A DNA stretch of 64,000 nt from Penelope pileata (lineage: Eukaryota > Chordata > Aves > Galliformes > Cracidae). The translations under genes and the position numbers were made by a program. Shown piece after piece: positions 62,301 to 64,000 of this stretch. The notes under the pieces are model-generated. The model did no database searches, was not told the origin of the DNA, and saw only the letters and a program-made list of their open reading frames with translations. Positions within the stretch are counted from its first letter, which is position 1; every line of letters begins with the position of its first letter. The stretch lies in assembly GCA_013396635.1 (NCBI GenBank), contig WBMW01005542.1, positions 1,407,397-1,471,396 on the forward strand, written 5' to 3'.

Positions 62301-63986
62301 ATTAGCGCAATTAAAAGCCTCGTTTTGTTCCAGAGAATTCTTTGGAGCTGTTCCTCCAGGGGCATTCACCAGGAGCAGCAGCACAGCCCAGTTGCTTCAG
62401 ACTCCTGCACGCCAAGGGCCCACAGCAGCATATTTTTAGAGCATCTGGCACGTTGGGATTTAGACAATTGTTACCATTCAGTTCAACCAGTGGCACCATG
62501 AATCAAAGGCATCCCGTGCCAGCTTTTCTTACAGCGCTTAGCTGTTGCACCAACTATCGGTTTATCTGATTAAAATATGGAAAGTTCACTTCCCCATCAA
62601 TCTGCTTGTGAAAAGGAGAAAAAAAAAATCAGAGCTTTCTCAAGATTTCTGGGGAGTTATGGGGCTTTTTTTTTTCCCCTTCTCCCTAGCTTACTTTTTG
62701 TATCTGGAGGAACCAAAACCTGACCCAGGCATTTTTTGATCCCTCAAGGACCAATACAGAACCAGCAGAGTGTTGCAAGTGAGATATGAGGGGCATTAGC
62801 CAGCTGTGTGAGAAAGCCTGCGTGCTGCCTGCCTGTATTATGTCTGGCTCAAATCTAGACACTGTGTCTCACTTTACTGAGCAGTAATAAAAAAAACCCT
62901 ACAAAAAAAGAAAACTTCTCTTGCTGAACCTCTCAGTTTGTGTCTGTGTGCATTTAAGCTGCCTCACATACCGTACAGAACTGCGTGGAGTTTAGACTGC
63001 AATTAGCTTTGCTCCAGTTTCAGAGAATCACCCCCAATGCAAGAAAAGTGAGATTTTTTTAAAAACATTTGCACTCACAAAATCACTGCGGTGGGGGGAG
63101 CCAGTTTTTTTTAAAAGGATTGGGATATGCACATCAGAGTCAATAAGAGGAAAAACAAGCTCCCTGAACGAGGCTTCTGAGCTCTGCAAACTAACTTTAT
63201 CAGAAATCTTACATAAACTGGTAGTAGTTGCACATGTTGCAAAATGACTGCAGTATTGCCTTAAATGGAGGAGAATAGCCATCACTTTGCCAGTGTTTGA
63301 ATAATCTGCCTATTAAAAGGTAGGGGAGGGGTAGAGGTTGGAGCTTTTCTCTCTGATTCTCCCTTAACCCTCACTTTTCGGAGTATGACAAAGACTGAAA
63401 CAGGCTCTGAAAGAGCTGAAAAATGAATGCAGTGCTAAGTCACCATAAAGCTTGCCACAAAACAACAGCAATACTAATTTGTCATTGTTCCCAGTTTTGG
63501 GATTTTCCTCACAAACATTTCCTGTAGGACACTGAACACAAGAAAAGCGTGACACAGAAGATAGGAGGCGCCATCATTTTCATTCAGTAACAAAATAAAA
63601 AGAGAATTCTCTCACCTTTGTACACCGCTCCTGTCCCTTAAACACACATTGGAAATCTGTGGAATCATCTCCACAACTTTCTTGGTTGGCTCGGAAATGC
63701 TGCTTTTACAGTCTGAATGGGTCTCCTTTTGCTGCAATAGCTCCTGCTTGGCATATTCTTTGAGCCTCTTGTACAGCGTGCGCAGGCCCTGTGCGGTGCG
63801 AGGCGGGCGGTCTACTCCGATGGCATTGTAGTTATCAGCTATGATATCCCAGCATTTGTTTTTTTCCACTATTACAGAATGCCTATTGGTGTGTTCTTCG
63901 AGAATTTTAACGTACGGCTTGACGAGTTTTAGCAAATCGAGCTTTTCAGATAAGGTGAAATTAGAAGATCTGGCCTTCCCAACCAT
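58850..63986 (-). CDS. FSBP: FSBP, fibrinogen silencer binding protein (complete, two exons)
   Basis: A nuclear DNA-binding transcriptional repressor first described as a binder of the fibrinogen gamma gene silencer. Exons 63986-63616 and 59375-58850 join in frame (CAA-AG|T) to 298 residues plus stop; the human protein has 299. Residues about 6-85 form a Myb/SANT-like DNA-binding domain (FTLSEKLDLLKLVKPYVKIL, then CWDIIADNYNA and LRTLYKRLKEYAKQ). The middle is acidic and proline/serine-rich (VKPPPSLIIDSQ, MERSPSTSVSSVDM). The C-terminus (about 215-290) is a predicted coiled coil with EEHQIILENQRKIGLYVQEK and EELLRTKIKVEKLKAIRLR, suited to self-association. The start is chosen by family match and a good context: A at -3 and G at +4. 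It is on the same strand as RAD54B; in mammals it lies inside RAD54B. Confidence 0.96.
59855..59878. repeat. T-rich run
   Basis: About 24 bases of T with a single C on the plus strand, in the FSBP intron. Confidence 0.9.
60630..60645. repeat. Homopolymer T16
   Basis: 16 uninterrupted T on the plus strand, in the FSBP intron, 35 bases before a MIR-like fragment. Confidence 0.9.
60680..60745 (+). mobile_element. tRNA-derived SINE head (MIR-like), diverged
   Basis: AGCACTGATTAAAACACTGC, then CTGGTTAGCAGCAGACATGG and GTTCAAATTCCCAG. The last part matches a tRNA B box (GGTTCAAATTCC at 60720-60731), and the order fits the 5' head of a MIR/CORE-type SINE. No cloverleaf can be drawn, so it is not a tRNA gene. 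Confidence 0.5.
63616..63986 (-). CDS. FSBP: FSBP exon 1 (start codon, Myb/SANT-like domain)
   Basis: 371 bp from ATG (63986-63984) to donor AAG|GTGAGA. It encodes MVGKARSSNFTLSEKLDLLK, the helix-rich DNA-binding domain with the conserved Trp in CWDIIADNY, DRPPRTAQGLRTLYKRLKEY and the tail EPTKKVVEMIPQI. The exon holds the whole DNA-binding domain. Only 14 bases of upstream sequence are in the window, so the promoter and 5' UTR are not visible. Confidence 0.97.
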
Positions 63987-64000
63987 TGTTATCTTGGAAT

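Larger units (their letters stand above)
59376..63615 (-). other. FSBP intron
   Basis: 4.2-kb intron with donor GTGAGA (63615-63610) and acceptor TAG. It contains T-runs near 59855-59878 and 60630-60645 and a MIR-like SINE head at 60680-60745. A minus-strand frame at 61149-61409 (86 codons) has no support. Confidence 0.85.

Overview
This window is nuclear DNA from a bird, most likely a galliform. It is AT-rich, has spliced vertebrate genes with long introns, and carries at least nine CR1 LINE fragments with the avian-style 3' end (CATTCTATGAT repeats). It contains one clear pair of genes, both on the minus strand: most of RAD54B (the SNF2-family DNA-repair translocase) and the complete two-exon coding sequence of FSBP (fibrinogen silencer binding protein). 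No bacterial-type operon, CRISPR array, defence system or other unknown multi-gene system is visible.

Layout. Positions 1-20.3 kb are intergenic, with five CR1 loci, one of which holds a second CR1 nested inside it, and no gene I can support. Positions 20.3-43.7 kb hold twelve RAD54B coding exons in reverse order. All joins keep frame and give about 813 codons, covering every SNF2 helicase motif and the stop. The first ~95 residues expected from mammalian RAD54B were not found. Positions 43.7-58.8 kb have no recognised exon, but contain a 0.7-kb CR1, two MIR-like ancient SINE pieces and two strong hairpins. Positions 58.85-63.99 kb hold FSBP, with exon 2 on the left, a 4.2-kb intron, and exon 1 with the start codon 14 bases from the window edge.

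In mammals FSBP lies inside the RAD54B transcription unit on the same strand. The lack of any RAD54B N-terminal exon between FSBP and the first recognised RAD54B exon fits the same nested arrangement here, with the RAD54B promoter and start exon beyond the right edge. This is inference.

The most noteworthy points are: three consecutive atypical splice donors around RAD54B helicase motifs IV-VI, including a GC-AG intron; a 58-base homopolymer abutting the acceptor of the last RAD54B intron; oligo(A) runs at and just after the RAD54B stop codon; a nested CR1-in-CR1 insertion; an out-of-order CR1 mosaic; and several MIR-like SINE remnants. Assembly gaps lie at 9002-9241 and 42074-42105, with single N's at 3255, 40171 and 56252.
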